64,000 nucleotides of DNA from Bog-756 sp963845485 (GCA_963845485.1 CAWJSI010000008.1:62001-126000), one strand, 5' to 3'; shown: positions 39,451-48,982, numbered from the stretch's first letter. The notes: generated from the letters alone by a model not told the origin. A program made the numbers and translations.

Positions 39451-40251
39451 GTGACCGCTGAGGCCGCGGGGGATCCGACAGGCACCATACGGATCGTGCT
39501 CCTGGCCGGACCCGGCGAGAGCACCGACATCGTGGCCAATGCGTTGGCCACCAGCGGTGACGATCTCGTCGTGGTGGTGGAAGAGCCAGCGTCACGAGTC
39601 ACCATGGCCCGACGGCGGGCACGGCGCCTGGGGTGGCCCATCGCGGTTGGCCAGGTCCTGTTCGTGGTCTCGGTGCTCCCCGTGCTCCGACGACGCAGCG
39701 CAGCCCGCCACGCCGCCATCCTGAAGGAGTTCAGCCTGGATGCCACGCCCGTGGCACCCACGCACCGGGTCGCCTCGGTCAACGACGATCAGGTGATCGC
39801 CCTTCTCGACTCGATCCGTCCCGACCTGGTCGTGGTCAACGGGACCCGCATCATTGCCGCCCGCATCCTGGACGCAGTGAACTGTCCGATCATCAACGTC
39901 CACACCGGGATCACACCGCGCTATCGAGGTGTGCACGGGGGCTACTGGGCTTTGGCCGACGCCCACCCCGAGTGGGTGGGAACGACCGTCCATCTTGTGG
40001 ATCCCGGGATCGACACCGGTGGGATTCTCGGTCAGTCCGTCTTCGCCGTGACCAGCGAAGATTCGTTTGCCACCTATCCCACCTTGCATGTAGCGGCCGG
40101 GCTTCCCCTGCTCGGAGCCCAGATCGACCGGGTCCGCCGCGGAGACACCCTCCAGCCTGGGCAGGACCCTCTGGCACCCGGTTCACACCTCTACTTCCAT
40201 CCGACGGCCTGGGGATACCTCTGGTCCCGTTGGCGGCGAGGGGTCCGGTAA
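39451..40251 (+). CDS. Formyltransferase-fold enzyme, likely sugar N-formyltransferase
   Basis: This 266-residue protein of the formyltransferase family uses N10-formyl-tetrahydrofolate. The catalytic Asn-His pair is in 'CPIINVHTGITPRYRGVHGG' and the aspartate in 'HLVDPGIDTGGILGQ'. There is no C-terminal tRNA-binding domain, so it is not a methionyl-tRNA formyltransferase. In glycan loci these enzymes formylate 4-amino-sugars, which suits the aminotransferase at 5839. Its GTG start directly follows the regulator's stop codon, so the two are probably co-transcribed. The first 90 residues are less typical. The acceptor sugar is inferred. Confidence 0.88.
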   Translation: MTAEAAGDPTGTIRIVLLAGPGESTDIVANALATSGDDLVVVVEEPASRVTMARRRARRLGWPIAVGQVLFVVSVLPVLRRRSAARHAAILKEFSLDATPVAPTHRVASVNDDQVIALLDSIRPDLVVVNGTRIIAARILDAVNCPIINVHTGITPRYRGVHGGYWALADAHPEWVGTTVHLVDPGIDTGGILGQSVFAVTSEDSFATYPTLHVAAGLPLLGAQIDRVRRGDTLQPGQDPLAPGSHLYFHPTAWGYLWSRWRRGVR

Positions 40252-40335
40252 CTCCGCCGCCCGCCCGAGTCGGTGACCAGCCGATGCCCGGTTCGGTCCT
40301 TCGAGTAGGAATTCAACCCTTCAGGCGTCCATCCA

Positions 40336-40351
40336 ACCTGTCGATACAGGT
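40336..40351. promoter_or_regulatory. Lux-box-like inverted repeat upstream of the beta-helix gene
   Basis: ACCTGT-CGAT-ACAGGT is a perfect dyad 82 bases before the ATG at 40433 and about 0.9 kb downstream of the LuxR-type regulator gene. The half-sites are identical to the outer six bases of the Vibrio fischeri lux box, but the spacer is four bases rather than eight. It may be an operator for the regulator or simply a short hairpin. Confidence 0.4.
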
Positions 40352-40432
40352 CCAAACGGCCGAGAGCCGTGGGCATGGCGGCACGGGCAGTGGGAGCAGG
40401 GGCAGAAGTGAATCGGGACCGCTGAGGCGCAG

Positions 40433-42893
40433 ATGGAACGCCACCTCCGCTCGAGTGCTCAACGCACCCTCCCAACATCTAGAAGTCCCCGTCCCACCTT
40501 CCGCCTGGCCGTCCTCGGCGCTCTTGTCGCCGCCCTGTGCACCGCCGGCACCATATCGGCCGCTGCAGTCGTCCCGGAACCCCTGGTCTCTTCTCACCTG
40601 ACCTACCGGACGTTCACCCCGCCATCGTCGATCACCGACGACTGCTCACACGACGTGGCCGATCCCCTCCGAGCGTGGCTCTACTCGTTGCCAACCGGAA
40701 CCAGTACCAATCCAGTCGTGGTGGTCTTCGCCCCCGGCGGGTGCTATCTGGTGAACGAGTCGCTTTTCCTGCGCTCGTTCAACGACGTGGTGTTCGACGG
40801 CAACGGTGCCACCTTTCGACAGGCCACACCGACGACCGAGTCGATGCTGATGGCCTCCGGTGTCACCCCCTACTCGGGGACGTCCTACATGCCCTTCTAC
40901 GCCAGCTTCTACCTGCCCATCGCGCCGATCATCTGGTACTTCGATGGCGGCTCAGACATCACCATCGAGGATATGACCATCGACGGTCCCAATGTCAGTC
41001 AGAAGTCGACGAGTGGCGGCGGGACCATGGTGGACTCAGGCATCGAACTGGACGGGGTGCAGCGGGCCGTCATCCGAGACAACAACATCGAACACGTCGA
41101 CGGGGACTTCGTCACCCTGATGGGGTTGCTCGATGCTCCCACCGCCAACTGGAGCTATCCCACCACCGACGTCACCATCGCCGACAACTCGTTCCAGATG
41201 AGCGGCCGCCAGGGAATCACCCCCGAATCAGTCAACCGGGTGAGCATCACCGGCAACACATTCAGCAACGTGGGGGCCACCGCCATCGACATGGAGTCCG
41301 GCGTCATCGGAGGTTGCGCCTGTGACGTCTCGGTCGACAGCAATGTGTTCTCCACGACGGCACCCTTCCTCGTCTCCGCCATCACCGGTTCGGCGATCAC
41401 ACGCTTCGCCTTCACCGACAACACCCTGAATCAGGGTGCCCAGCTCCGGGTCGAGTTGGCCCCGGCCCTTCCCTCCTCGGCCATCACCATCGCCCACAAC
41501 ACCGGGTCGGCTGCCGCCGCCTGGCCGTACCAGTCCGTGTTCATCGGGCACGGTCCCTACGGCGACAGCGCCGGGACGATGACCGGTGTCTACATCGGGT
41601 CCAACACCTTGCCGGACAACCTGTACGGCCCCAGCTTCACCTACAGCGGGCAGAACGTCAGCGGGCTGGCCATTCGGAACAACGTGCTGTCGGCATCACG
41701 TCCACTCGTGCCTCTCCAGATGGACGGCAACCAGACTCAGGGATACTCCTGTGGGAACACGACTACTGTCGGCGGGTCACCGGTAGACGGCCAGTGCGCG
41801 GGTTATGTCGCCCCGGCTCTCCCCATCGCACCACTCGTACCGAGCGACAGCGGGATCATCACGGTGAACCATCCACCCTTGGCCATCACCTCGTCGGGTC
41901 TGGGCTCGCTCACCGTCGCCACCCCGTACTCGGCCACCCTGCAGGCTTCCGGCGCTTCGGGGGCGGTGAACTGGTCGGTTACCGGTGGATCGCTGCCATC
42001 CGGTCTGCACCTGACCTCGGCTGGCACCCTTACCGGGACCCCGACCACCCCAGGATCATCCACATTCACCGTCTCGGCCACCGATGGGGACGGCGACACG
42101 TCGACCGAACTGTTCTCCGTCGCCGTGTCCCCGCTCAATGCCACGGCGACGTCGCCGGTGAGCTCGATTGCTTCGACACCCGACGGTGGTGGTTACTGGC
42201 TCACCGACTGGACGGGCCAGGTGCTGACCCGAGGTGACGCCGGCTATTTCGGCTCGATGGCCGGGACGCACCTGAACGCGCCGATCACCCACATCGTGCC
42301 CACTCTGGATGGCCACGGGTACTGGCTGGTGGCCGGCGACGGTGGCATCTTCTCGTTCGGGGACGCCCCCTTCTTCGGGTCGATGGGGGGCCAGCACCTC
42401 AATGCTCCTGTCGTTGACCTGGCCCCCACCGCCGATGGTGGGGGGTACTGGCTGGTGGCCACCGACGGAGGGATCTTCTCGTTCGGCGACGCTCGGTTCC
42501 AAGGGTCGATGGGGGGCCATCACCTCAATCAGCCCATCGTGGGGTTGGCCACGGACGCTGGCCACCGGGGGCTACTGGCTGGTGGCCAGCGACGGCGGCG
42601 TGTTCAGCTTCGGTGCTCCCTTCCTCGGTTCGACGGGCGGAATACGTCTCCATGAGCCGGTCAACGGTATGGCGGCCACCGCGAGAGGAGACGGGTACTG
42701 GTTCGTCAGCTCGGATGGTGGCATCTTCGCCTTCGGCAGTTCGGCTTTCCACGGCTCGATGGGGGGACAGACGCTCCACGCGCCGGTGATGGGAATGGCC
42801 GCCGACAACGCCACCGGCGGCTACTGGCTGGTGGCCGCCGACGGTGGCGTCTTCAGCTTCGGTGCACCTTTCTACGGGTCCGGAACGCCCTGA
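40433..42893 (+). CDS. Secreted beta-helix / Ig-like / six-repeat surface protein, frame break near 42560
   Basis: This protein has about 820 residues. A signal peptide (basic start, then 'LAVLGALVAALCTAGTISA') is followed by a right-handed beta-helix domain (about residues 60-440, with 'DGNGATF', 'SGRQGITPE' and 'NTFSNVGATAID'). Next comes a putative-Ig (cadherin-like) domain around 'SGLGSLTVATPYSATLQASG', then six repeats of about 38 residues with the core 'GYWLVA-DGG-FSFG'. The frame changes near 42560: removing one G from the GGGGG run restores 'GYWLVASDGGVFSFG' in the fourth repeat, and the protein ends at 42893. Such repeats probably form a beta-propeller on the cell surface. The beta-helix may bind or cleave the exported glycan. 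The truncated paralogue is at 1383-2789. Confidence 0.88.
42180..42890 (+). repeat. Six tandem coding repeats of about 115 bases
   Basis: Each unit encodes about 38 residues with the core GYWLVA-x-DGG-I/V-FSFG-A-F-GS-GG-LN-P. Unit 1 is the most divergent (GYWLTDWTGQVLTRGDAGYFG), unit 5 reads GYWFVSSDGGIFAFG, and unit 6 ends the protein. A one-base frame change sits inside unit 4. Confidence 0.85.
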
Positions 42894-43024
42894 GAAGCCC
42901 CTTCCGCCCCTATTCCCTGGTCCGCTACCATCGTCTGCGTGGGCAAGGGCATAAGGGCAGAGCCGGGTACTGATGGCCCAGTGGATCCCACGGCCAGTCC
43001 CCGGACCGGGGAGGCCGCGTCACC

Positions 43025-44062
43025 ATGACCGATCCGGTCCGTTCGGGAGCGTTGGTGATCTCGCTTGACTTCGAACTCCACTGGGGATTGCGCGACCACG
43101 TCGGAAGAGACGACGCACGCTACCGACGCCTTCCCGCCGCGCGGCAGGCGGTGGCCGAGATGGCCCGACTCTTCGAGGCCCGGGGCATCCGGGCCACCTG
43201 GGCCACCGTCGGCTTCCTGTTTGCGTCGGAGCGCAACCAACTCGAGCGCGACAGCCCGTCGGTCCGACCCCACTATGGCCATCGGGCCCTCGATCCTTAC
43301 GGTGAGCCCGTTGGTGACGATGAGTCGAGCGATCCTGAGCACCTGGCTGGGTCGCTGGTAGACCTTCTGGCGGCGACCTCGGGCCAGGAGCTGGGCTCTC
43401 ATACCTTCTCCCACTTCTACTGCCTGGAAGACGGCCAATCCGAGATCGAGTTCCGAGCCGACCTCGCCGCCGCCCAGGCCATCGCCGGGCGCCGCGGTCT
43501 GCAGCTGCGAAGCCTGGTCCTCCCACGCAATCAGTGGAACCCTTCCTATACCGAGGCGGTATTGGACAGCGGCTTCGACTGCATCCGGGGACCGCAGCGA
43601 AGCTGGGGTCATCAGGCGGGTGGTCGAGCGGTCGCCGGTACGCCACTCCGCCGTGGTGCCCGGATCCTCGACACCTATGTGGGCGTCGGACCTCCCCCGA
43701 CCACTGCGTGGGGCGACGTGCGCCAGGCGTCCGGTCTGTGCGACGTCCCGGCCAGCGCATTCCTCCGACCGTTCGACCCGAGGCGGAAACAGCTCGAGTC
43801 TCTGCGACGGGCCCGGCTGCGGTCAGGCATGCGAGCTGCGGCTCGCCGGGGTCGCATCTTCCACCTGTGGTGGCACCCCCACAACTTCTCCCAGTACCAG
43901 TCCGAGAATCTCGACTTCCTGAACGTACTACTCGACGACTTCGCACGACTGCAGTCGTCCGAGGGCATGCGGTCGCTGTCCATGGGGGATGTGGCCGACG
44001 AGGTGGCACCCCGGGTTCCCGAAGCTCGGAACAGCCCGCATCATCGAGTGCCCACCGAGTAA
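43025..44062 (+). CDS. Polysaccharide deacetylase (NodB homology) family protein
   Basis: This 345-residue protein carries a metal-dependent NodB deacetylase domain. The catalytic Asp/metal region is 'LVISLDFELHWG', the metal histidines are in 'GSHTFSHFYCLE', and 'LVLPRNQWNPSY' and 'FHLWWHPHNFS' are the later motifs. It has no clear signal peptide, so it probably acts in the cytoplasm on a precursor or lipid-linked intermediate. It would remove an N- or O-acetyl group from a sugar. It follows the beta-helix gene by 131 bases and is convergent, with four bases between, with the cys genes. Confidence 0.9.
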   Translation: MTDPVRSGALVISLDFELHWGLRDHVGRDDARYRRLPAARQAVAEMARLFEARGIRATWATVGFLFASERNQLERDSPSVRPHYGHRALDPYGEPVGDDESSDPEHLAGSLVDLLAATSGQELGSHTFSHFYCLEDGQSEIEFRADLAAAQAIAGRRGLQLRSLVLPRNQWNPSYTEAVLDSGFDCIRGPQRSWGHQAGGRAVAGTPLRRGARILDTYVGVGPPPTTAWGDVRQASGLCDVPASAFLRPFDPRRKQLESLRRARLRSGMRAAARRGRIFHLWWHPHNFSQYQSENLDFLNVLLDDFARLQSSEGMRSLSMGDVADEVAPRVPEARNSPHHRVPTE

Positions 44063-44066
44063 GCCC

Positions 44067-44681
44067 TCAGCTTGCGGCGGTCGACTCCGCCGTCGAACGA
44101 GCTAGGGCATCGATCACCAGATCGGCCGCACATTCGAGGGCCTGGTCGGCTCCGATAGCGACTTCGGGCGACTCGGGCACCTCATAGGGATCATCGGCCC
44201 CGGTGAAGTGGTCGATGCCACCGGCAGCGGCCTGTGCGTAGAGGCCTTTGGCATCCCGAGAGGCACACTCGGTGAACGAGGCCGAGAGGTACACCTCGAC
44301 GAACGGAAGCCCGGCCTTCTCGTGAAGGATGCGGGCCCGCTGCCGGGAGCTGGCATACGGACTGATGACCGCCACAATGGCCACCAGACCGGCATCGGCG
44401 AACAGACACGCCACCTCGGCGATCCGGCGGCAATTCTCCTCCCGGGCCGCCTGGCCAAATCCAAGGTCCTCGCTCAGACCGGTGCGCAGGTTGTCACCGT
44501 CGAGCCGGTAGGCGCTCCGCCCGCTGGCGACCAGTCGCCGTTCGATCTCGACGGCCAGAGTCGACTTGCCCGATCCGGACAGACCGGTCAACCAGACCGT
44601 CGCGCCCGGAGTCCCGGTTGCCCGGGCCCGGTCCGCCCGAGTGAGCTGTCCAGCATGCCAGGTCAGGTTGGAAGAAGGCAC
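44067..44681 (-). CDS. cysC: Adenylyl-sulfate (APS) kinase
   Basis: This phosphorylates APS to PAPS, the universal sulfate donor. It has 204 residues, with the P-loop 'GLSGSGKST' at 33-41, 'YRLDGDNLRTGLSEDLGF' for APS binding and 'ISPYASSRQRAR'. It is the last gene of the cysD-cysN-cysC unit, 14 bases after cysN. A separate APS kinase next to an ATP sulfurylase means the pathway goes on to PAPS, as needed for sulfation of glycans or for PAPS-dependent assimilation. Confidence 0.95.
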   Translation of the reverse strand: MPSSNLTWHAGQLTRADRARATGTPGATVWLTGLSGSGKSTLAVEIERRLVASGRSAYRLDGDNLRTGLSEDLGFGQAAREENCRRIAEVACLFADAGLVAIVAVISPYASSRQRARILHEKAGLPFVEVYLSASFTECASRDAKGLYAQAAAGGIDHFTGADDPYEVPESPEVAIGADQALECAADLVIDALARSTAESTAAS

Positions 44682-44695
44682 CGTACTCTCACCGC

Positions 44696-45946
44696 TCAGT
44701 CGGGTCCGAGCAGCATGCCCGCTCCGACCGTCACATTGGTGTCTTCGGCAGCCAAGATGAACGAACCGGTCTGCCGGTTGCGCCGATAGCTGTCGTAGAA
44801 CAGAGGCTGGGTTACCCGCAGGCTCACCCGTCCGACATCGTTCAGACCGAGCGTCGAGGATGCCTCGTCCCGGTGCAACGTGTTGACGTCGAGCCGGTAG
44901 CGGACGTCACGGACGACGGCCCGCACCCACCGTGTGGTGTGTTTGAGGGCGAAGAAATCGCCGACCTTGAGGGGCTTGTCGGTCATCCAGGCCACCATGG
45001 CCTCGAGGTCCTGGCCCATGGTCGGGCGGTTCGCCGGCCGACAGATCAGGTCACCGCGAGACACATCCACGTCGTCGGTGAGTCGGACGGTCACCGACAT
45101 GGGCGGGAACGCCTCTTCGATGGGCCCGTCGAAGGTGTCGATACCGGCGACGGTCGTGGTGAGCCCCGAGGGCAGCACCATCACCTCGTCGCCGGGCTTG
45201 AAGACGCCTCCAGCCACCCGGCCGGCGTATCCCCGGTAGTCGGGGAGGCTCGTCGTCTGGGGACGGATGACCCACTGGACCGGCAAACGGGGATCGATCA
45301 GGTTGCGGTCCGAGGAGATGTACACCTGCTCCAGGTGGTGGAGCAGGGAGGCGCCCTCGTACCACGGCATGTTGACCGAGCGCTGGACCACGTTGTCGCC
45401 CTGGAGGGCCGAGATGGGAATGAAGCTGAGGTCAGAGAGCTCAAGCCGGCTGGCGAAGGCGGCGAACTCCTCGCGGATCGACTCGAAGACCTCCCGGTCG
45501 TAGCCCACCAGGTCCATCTTGTTCACGCACAAGAGGAGATGGGGCACCCGGAGCAGCGAGGCCAAAAAGGCGTGGCGCCGGGTCTGCTCCACGATCCCCT
45601 TCCGGGCGTCAACGAGCACGATGGTGAGATCGGCGGTCGAGTTCCCGGTCACCATGTTCCGCGTGTACTGGATGTGACCGGGGGTGTCGGCGATGATGAA
45701 TTTGCGGGCCGGAGTGGCGAAGTAGCGGTAGGCCACGTCGATGGTGATGCCCTGCTCCCGCTCGGCGCGGAGGCCGTCGGTCAACAGGGCGAGATCCGTG
45801 TATTCGTCACCACGCTGACGGCTGACCCGCTCGACGGATTCGAGCTGGTCCTCGAAGATGGCCTTGGAGTCGTAGAGGAGGCGCCCGATCAGGGTGCTCT
45901 TGCCATCGTCGACGGAACCGGCCGTGGCCAGGCGGAGGAGCTCCAT
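44696..45946 (-). CDS. cysN: Sulfate adenylyltransferase large subunit (GTPase)
   Basis: This is the EF-Tu-like GTPase subunit of ATP sulfurylase, 416 residues. Motifs are 'GSVDDGKST' (G1, residues 10-18), 'DTPGH' (G3) and 'NKMDL' (G4). The two beta-barrel domains follow, with 'VQWVIRPQTTSLPDYRGYAG'. It couples GTP hydrolysis to APS formation by CysD. It has no APS kinase fusion at its C-terminus; that activity is encoded separately just downstream. Its ATG overlaps the cysD stop by one base (TGATG). Confidence 0.96.
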   Translation of the reverse strand: MELLRLATAGSVDDGKSTLIGRLLYDSKAIFEDQLESVERVSRQRGDEYTDLALLTDGLRAEREQGITIDVAYRYFATPARKFIIADTPGHIQYTRNMVTGNSTADLTIVLVDARKGIVEQTRRHAFLASLLRVPHLLLCVNKMDLVGYDREVFESIREEFAAFASRLELSDLSFIPISALQGDNVVQRSVNMPWYEGASLLHHLEQVYISSDRNLIDPRLPVQWVIRPQTTSLPDYRGYAGRVAGGVFKPGDEVMVLPSGLTTTVAGIDTFDGPIEEAFPPMSVTVRLTDDVDVSRGDLICRPANRPTMGQDLEAMVAWMTDKPLKVGDFFALKHTTRWVRAVVRDVRYRLDVNTLHRDEASSTLGLNDVGRVSLRVTQPLFYDSYRRNRQTGSFILAAEDTNVTVGAGMLLGPD

Positions 45947-46890
45947 CAGAAGTACCCCTCGCGCTTGCGATCCTCCATGGATGCCTCGCTCACCCGGTCG
46001 TCGGCCCGTGTGGCGCCCCGTTCGGTCAGCCGGGATGCGGCCACCTCGGCCACGATGTCTTCTGCGGAGGTGGCGGGGGACTCAACCGCACCGGTGACAG
46101 TCATGTCGCCCACGGTGCGGTACCGCACGGAGGCCTCGAACACCTCTTCATCGTCACGGACGGTCACGTGAGGTCCGACAGCCAGCAGCATGCCGTCGCG
46201 GCGGAACACCTGGCGCCGATGCGAGAAGTAGATGGTTGGGAGGGGTATCTCCTTGTCGGCGATGTACTGCCAGATGTCCAGTTCGGTCCAGTCGGAGAGC
46301 GGGAAGACCCGGATGTGTTCGCCGGCGCGGTGACGGCCGTTGTAGAGGGACCACAGCTCGGGACGCTGGTTCTTCGGGTCCCACTGGCCGAACTCATCCC
46401 GGAAGGAGAACACCCGCTCCTTGGCCCGGGCCTTCTCCTCGTCGCGACGGGCCCCGCCGAACACCGCATCGAACTTGTTCTCGGTGATGGCATCGAGCAG
46501 GGTACGCGTCTGGAGCCGATTGCGGGACGGGTCTGCGCCGCCCTCCTCGGTGACCCGGCCGGCGTCGATCGACTCCTGGACCGAGGCCACGACGAGGTTC
46601 ACGCCGAGATCCTCGGCGCACCGGTCACGGAACTCGAGGACCTCGGGAAAATTGTGCCCGGTGTCGATGTGCATGACCGGAAAGGGAATCCGTCCAGGCC
46701 AGAAGGCCCGACGGGCCAGATGGAGCATGACCACGGAGTCCTTGCCGCCCGAGAACAGCAGCACCGGCCGCTCGAATTCAGCAGCCACCTCACGCATGAT
46801 GTGGATGGACTGGGCCTCGATGCTCTGGAGCTGGGTGAGCTGGTACTGGCCCGAACCCCCTCCTGACGTTCCCCGATCCATGACCGGCAA
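45946..46890 (-). CDS. cysD: Sulfate adenylyltransferase small subunit
   Basis: This is the catalytic subunit of ATP sulfurylase, which forms APS from ATP and sulfate. The PP-loop is 'LLFSGGKDSVVMLHLA' near residues 44-59, followed by 'VMHIDTGHNFPEVLEFRD' and the 'RRDEEKARAKERVFSFRD' region. It has 314 residues from the ATG at 46890; an ATG three codons later is equally possible. It is the first gene of cysDNC and follows the second Wzc-like gene by about 140 bases on the same strand. Confidence 0.96.
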   Translation of the reverse strand: MPVMDRGTSGGGSGQYQLTQLQSIEAQSIHIMREVAAEFERPVLLFSGGKDSVVMLHLARRAFWPGRIPFPVMHIDTGHNFPEVLEFRDRCAEDLGVNLVVASVQESIDAGRVTEEGGADPSRNRLQTRTLLDAITENKFDAVFGGARRDEEKARAKERVFSFRDEFGQWDPKNQRPELWSLYNGRHRAGEHIRVFPLSDWTELDIWQYIADKEIPLPTIYFSHRRQVFRRDGMLLAVGPHVTVRDDEEVFEASVRYRTVGDMTVTGAVESPATSAEDIVAEVAASRLTERGATRADDRVSEASMEDRKREGYF

Positions 46891-47029
46891 ATCTAGTCGC
46901 TGGCCACAATCGCATGGATCGGCGGGGATGGTCGACCCTCCGGCTCAGATTTCGTTCATGACCTCGATCCGGGGACCGGATTCGCACTCGATGCTGGTCA
47001 GTGCACCCGACTAGGGAGCCGTGGGAGCA

Positions 47030-48786
47030 TCACGACGGTTCCGCCGGTGCCGGCTCCCCACTACCTGGTGGTAGCTCCGACGAGGCGGTTTCGACCTCCC
47101 CCGCCTCATCGTGCACCTCCGCGGCAGCCGATTCCTCGTCCGGGACTGTGGCCCGATGTTGCCGCGGCACCGTCCTGCGGAGGTCGCTCGGCGTGATCTC
47201 CACGTTGGTGAGGGCCACGCCGAGGACCGGTGCCCCGATCCGGCGCAGGAGATCTCCGGCCACGCGGGCATCGTCGGAGGTGGTGAGCCCACACTCCCCC
47301 ACCACCAGGACCACGTCCGCCGCATGGGCCAGGGCCTCGGCGTGGTGCAGAGCCATCATCGGAGCCACGTCGACAATAATTACGTCACACACCAGCCGAG
47401 CCGCGTCCAGCAGGGTACGGCCACGCGTCACCAGTTCGGCACTCCCGGTCATGAACGGGTGCAGCGAAAGTCGGTAGACATGATCGAGGCGTGACGGCTC
47501 GAGCTCCTCTTCGACCTGGCGTGGCTGGATCCGGTCGGCCCCGGGAACCTCGGGGGCGGAGGAGGCCACGGCACCCGCCTCGATGTCCCACGTGCTGATG
47601 ACCGCAACCTTTTGTCCAGCCTCCCCGTAGATGGCCGCCAGATTGGCGGCCACGTAAGGACGGGTCTGTTCGTTACCGGCCGAAACCACGAGGATGACCT
47701 GTCGCGTACGAGGCTCCGTCGGCTCGGCCGAGGACGACGCCGTCGGTCGTACCTCCGACCCGGTTTCCGTCGCCCGTGAACGACGCCATCGGGATGGCTC
47801 GGCCCGGTCGCCCGACTCGTGGCCGGGGCTGGTGCCGTGGGTCGACGAGCCGCCCTCGACAACCTCGGGACGTTCAGCCCGCTCCCGGGTGGCTGCATCC
47901 GCCACTGGATGGCACCGATACCGGCTCAAACATCAAGGACATGCGCAGCATGCGGTAGGCCTCGGCCCCCACCGAGTCGGGGTTGCGCACGACATCCACC
48001 ATGGGTGCCTGGCCGCTATCGGTTAGCGTCTGGGACTCGGCGGCCGGAATCTCGACAACCACGGGGAAGCCGAAGGCGGTCCGGGCCCTGGACGCGTTGG
48101 TGAGGGTCCGATCGTTCCTTCCCCGTGCCGAATCGACGAGCACGGCAAGCACTATCCCGACGACCAGCCCGATGCAGAGACCGAGGATGCCCCGTAGCCA
48201 TCGCGTACCCGACGTGCCGGCGGGGAGGCCACCGGCCGCTGAGCGTGGCGCTGGGCGTTTCGAGCACCTGGTAGCCGGTGTGGCCGGCAACGACGGTCCC
48301 GCTCCCGCCCTTGGCGATGGCGCTCGTGGTAGCCAGGAACGTCAGATACTTGCCCAGTTGGTCGGCGTAGGCATGGGCCAGCGAGGTGGCCTGGGCTCTG
48401 GTCCTCCCACGGGCAGTGAGCACGACCGTGCTGGTTGTCCCGCTGGCTCGGGCGCTGTTGCCCCCTGGACCGACGACGGCAGAGAAGTAGGCGGGGTAGC
48501 GGCTAGTGGGGACGTCGAGTCCGGCGGCCTTGGCCGCAGCCGTCTCCACCACCAAGCCGGAACCGTAGAACTGGATCTGTGCGGCGGTGACATCTCCGGC
48601 GACCTGGTTCCCGCCCCCACCGGGAGCCGTGCCCACCAGGGTGCGGGCCTGCCAGGCCAAGGCCGGGGAGACCGGCGAACCGACTCGTGTGGTGCTGACC
48701 GGAAGCACCACCCCGACCAGGACGCCCACCACGCCGAGCGCGACCACGAGCCACCACGTGCGTCGAAGTGCCCCTGCAACGTCCAT
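47030..48786 (-). CDS. Second Wzc-like chain-length regulator with a degenerate P-loop; two frame breaks
   Basis: The N-terminal piece (48786 to about 48240) begins 'MDVAGALRRTWWLVVALGVV' and forms a Wzz-like region. A second frame supplies helix two ('LRGILGLCIGLVVGIVLAV') and 'FGFPVVVEIP'. The third frame, from about 47900, carries the ATPase-like part. Each change equals one extra base. As in the protein at 31061, Walker A is degenerate: 'VILVVSAGNEQTRPYVAANL' instead of G-x-G-K-S/T, while the Walker B-like 'CDVIIVDVAPMMALHHAEAL' remains. The start has AAGGGG five bases upstream. It is probably a chain-length or assembly factor without kinase activity. Confidence 0.8.
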
Positions 48787-48797
48787 ACGACCCCTTG

Positions 48798-48803
48798 TCT
48801 ATA
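48798..48803 (-). promoter_or_regulatory. Possible -10 hexamer (TATAGA) upstream of the Wzc-like gene
   Basis: TATAGA on the minus strand lies 11 bases before the start codon at 48786, with AAGGGG between them. The short distance implies a very short leader. No convincing -35 hexamer is seen. Confidence 0.25.
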
Positions 48804-48813
48804 CCCCTGATCA

Positions 48814-48831
48814 CAGCGCTGACCAGCGCTG
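48814..48831. promoter_or_regulatory. Tandem palindromic octamers CAGCGCTG, one helical turn apart
   Basis: CAGCGCTG at 48814-48821 is repeated at 48824-48831 in the divergent gap between the Wzc-like gene and the cation efflux gene. Each octamer is a perfect palindrome and the ten-base spacing places both on one DNA face, as for a cooperative repressor. The pair is 28-45 bases upstream of the Wzc-like start. Confidence 0.4.
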
Positions 48832-48982
48832 ATGGCACAATCAGCCCACCCACAACGCCAGCAGTGACAGTGGAAGGCACGCTCCGTGGTATCTGCACCC
48901 ACGATGGCGGGCGTCATGCCCCCTTCGGCTCACTCAACAGGGACCGCAAGACCGGTTGGTAAGCTCTGTACTGGGAGTATCT

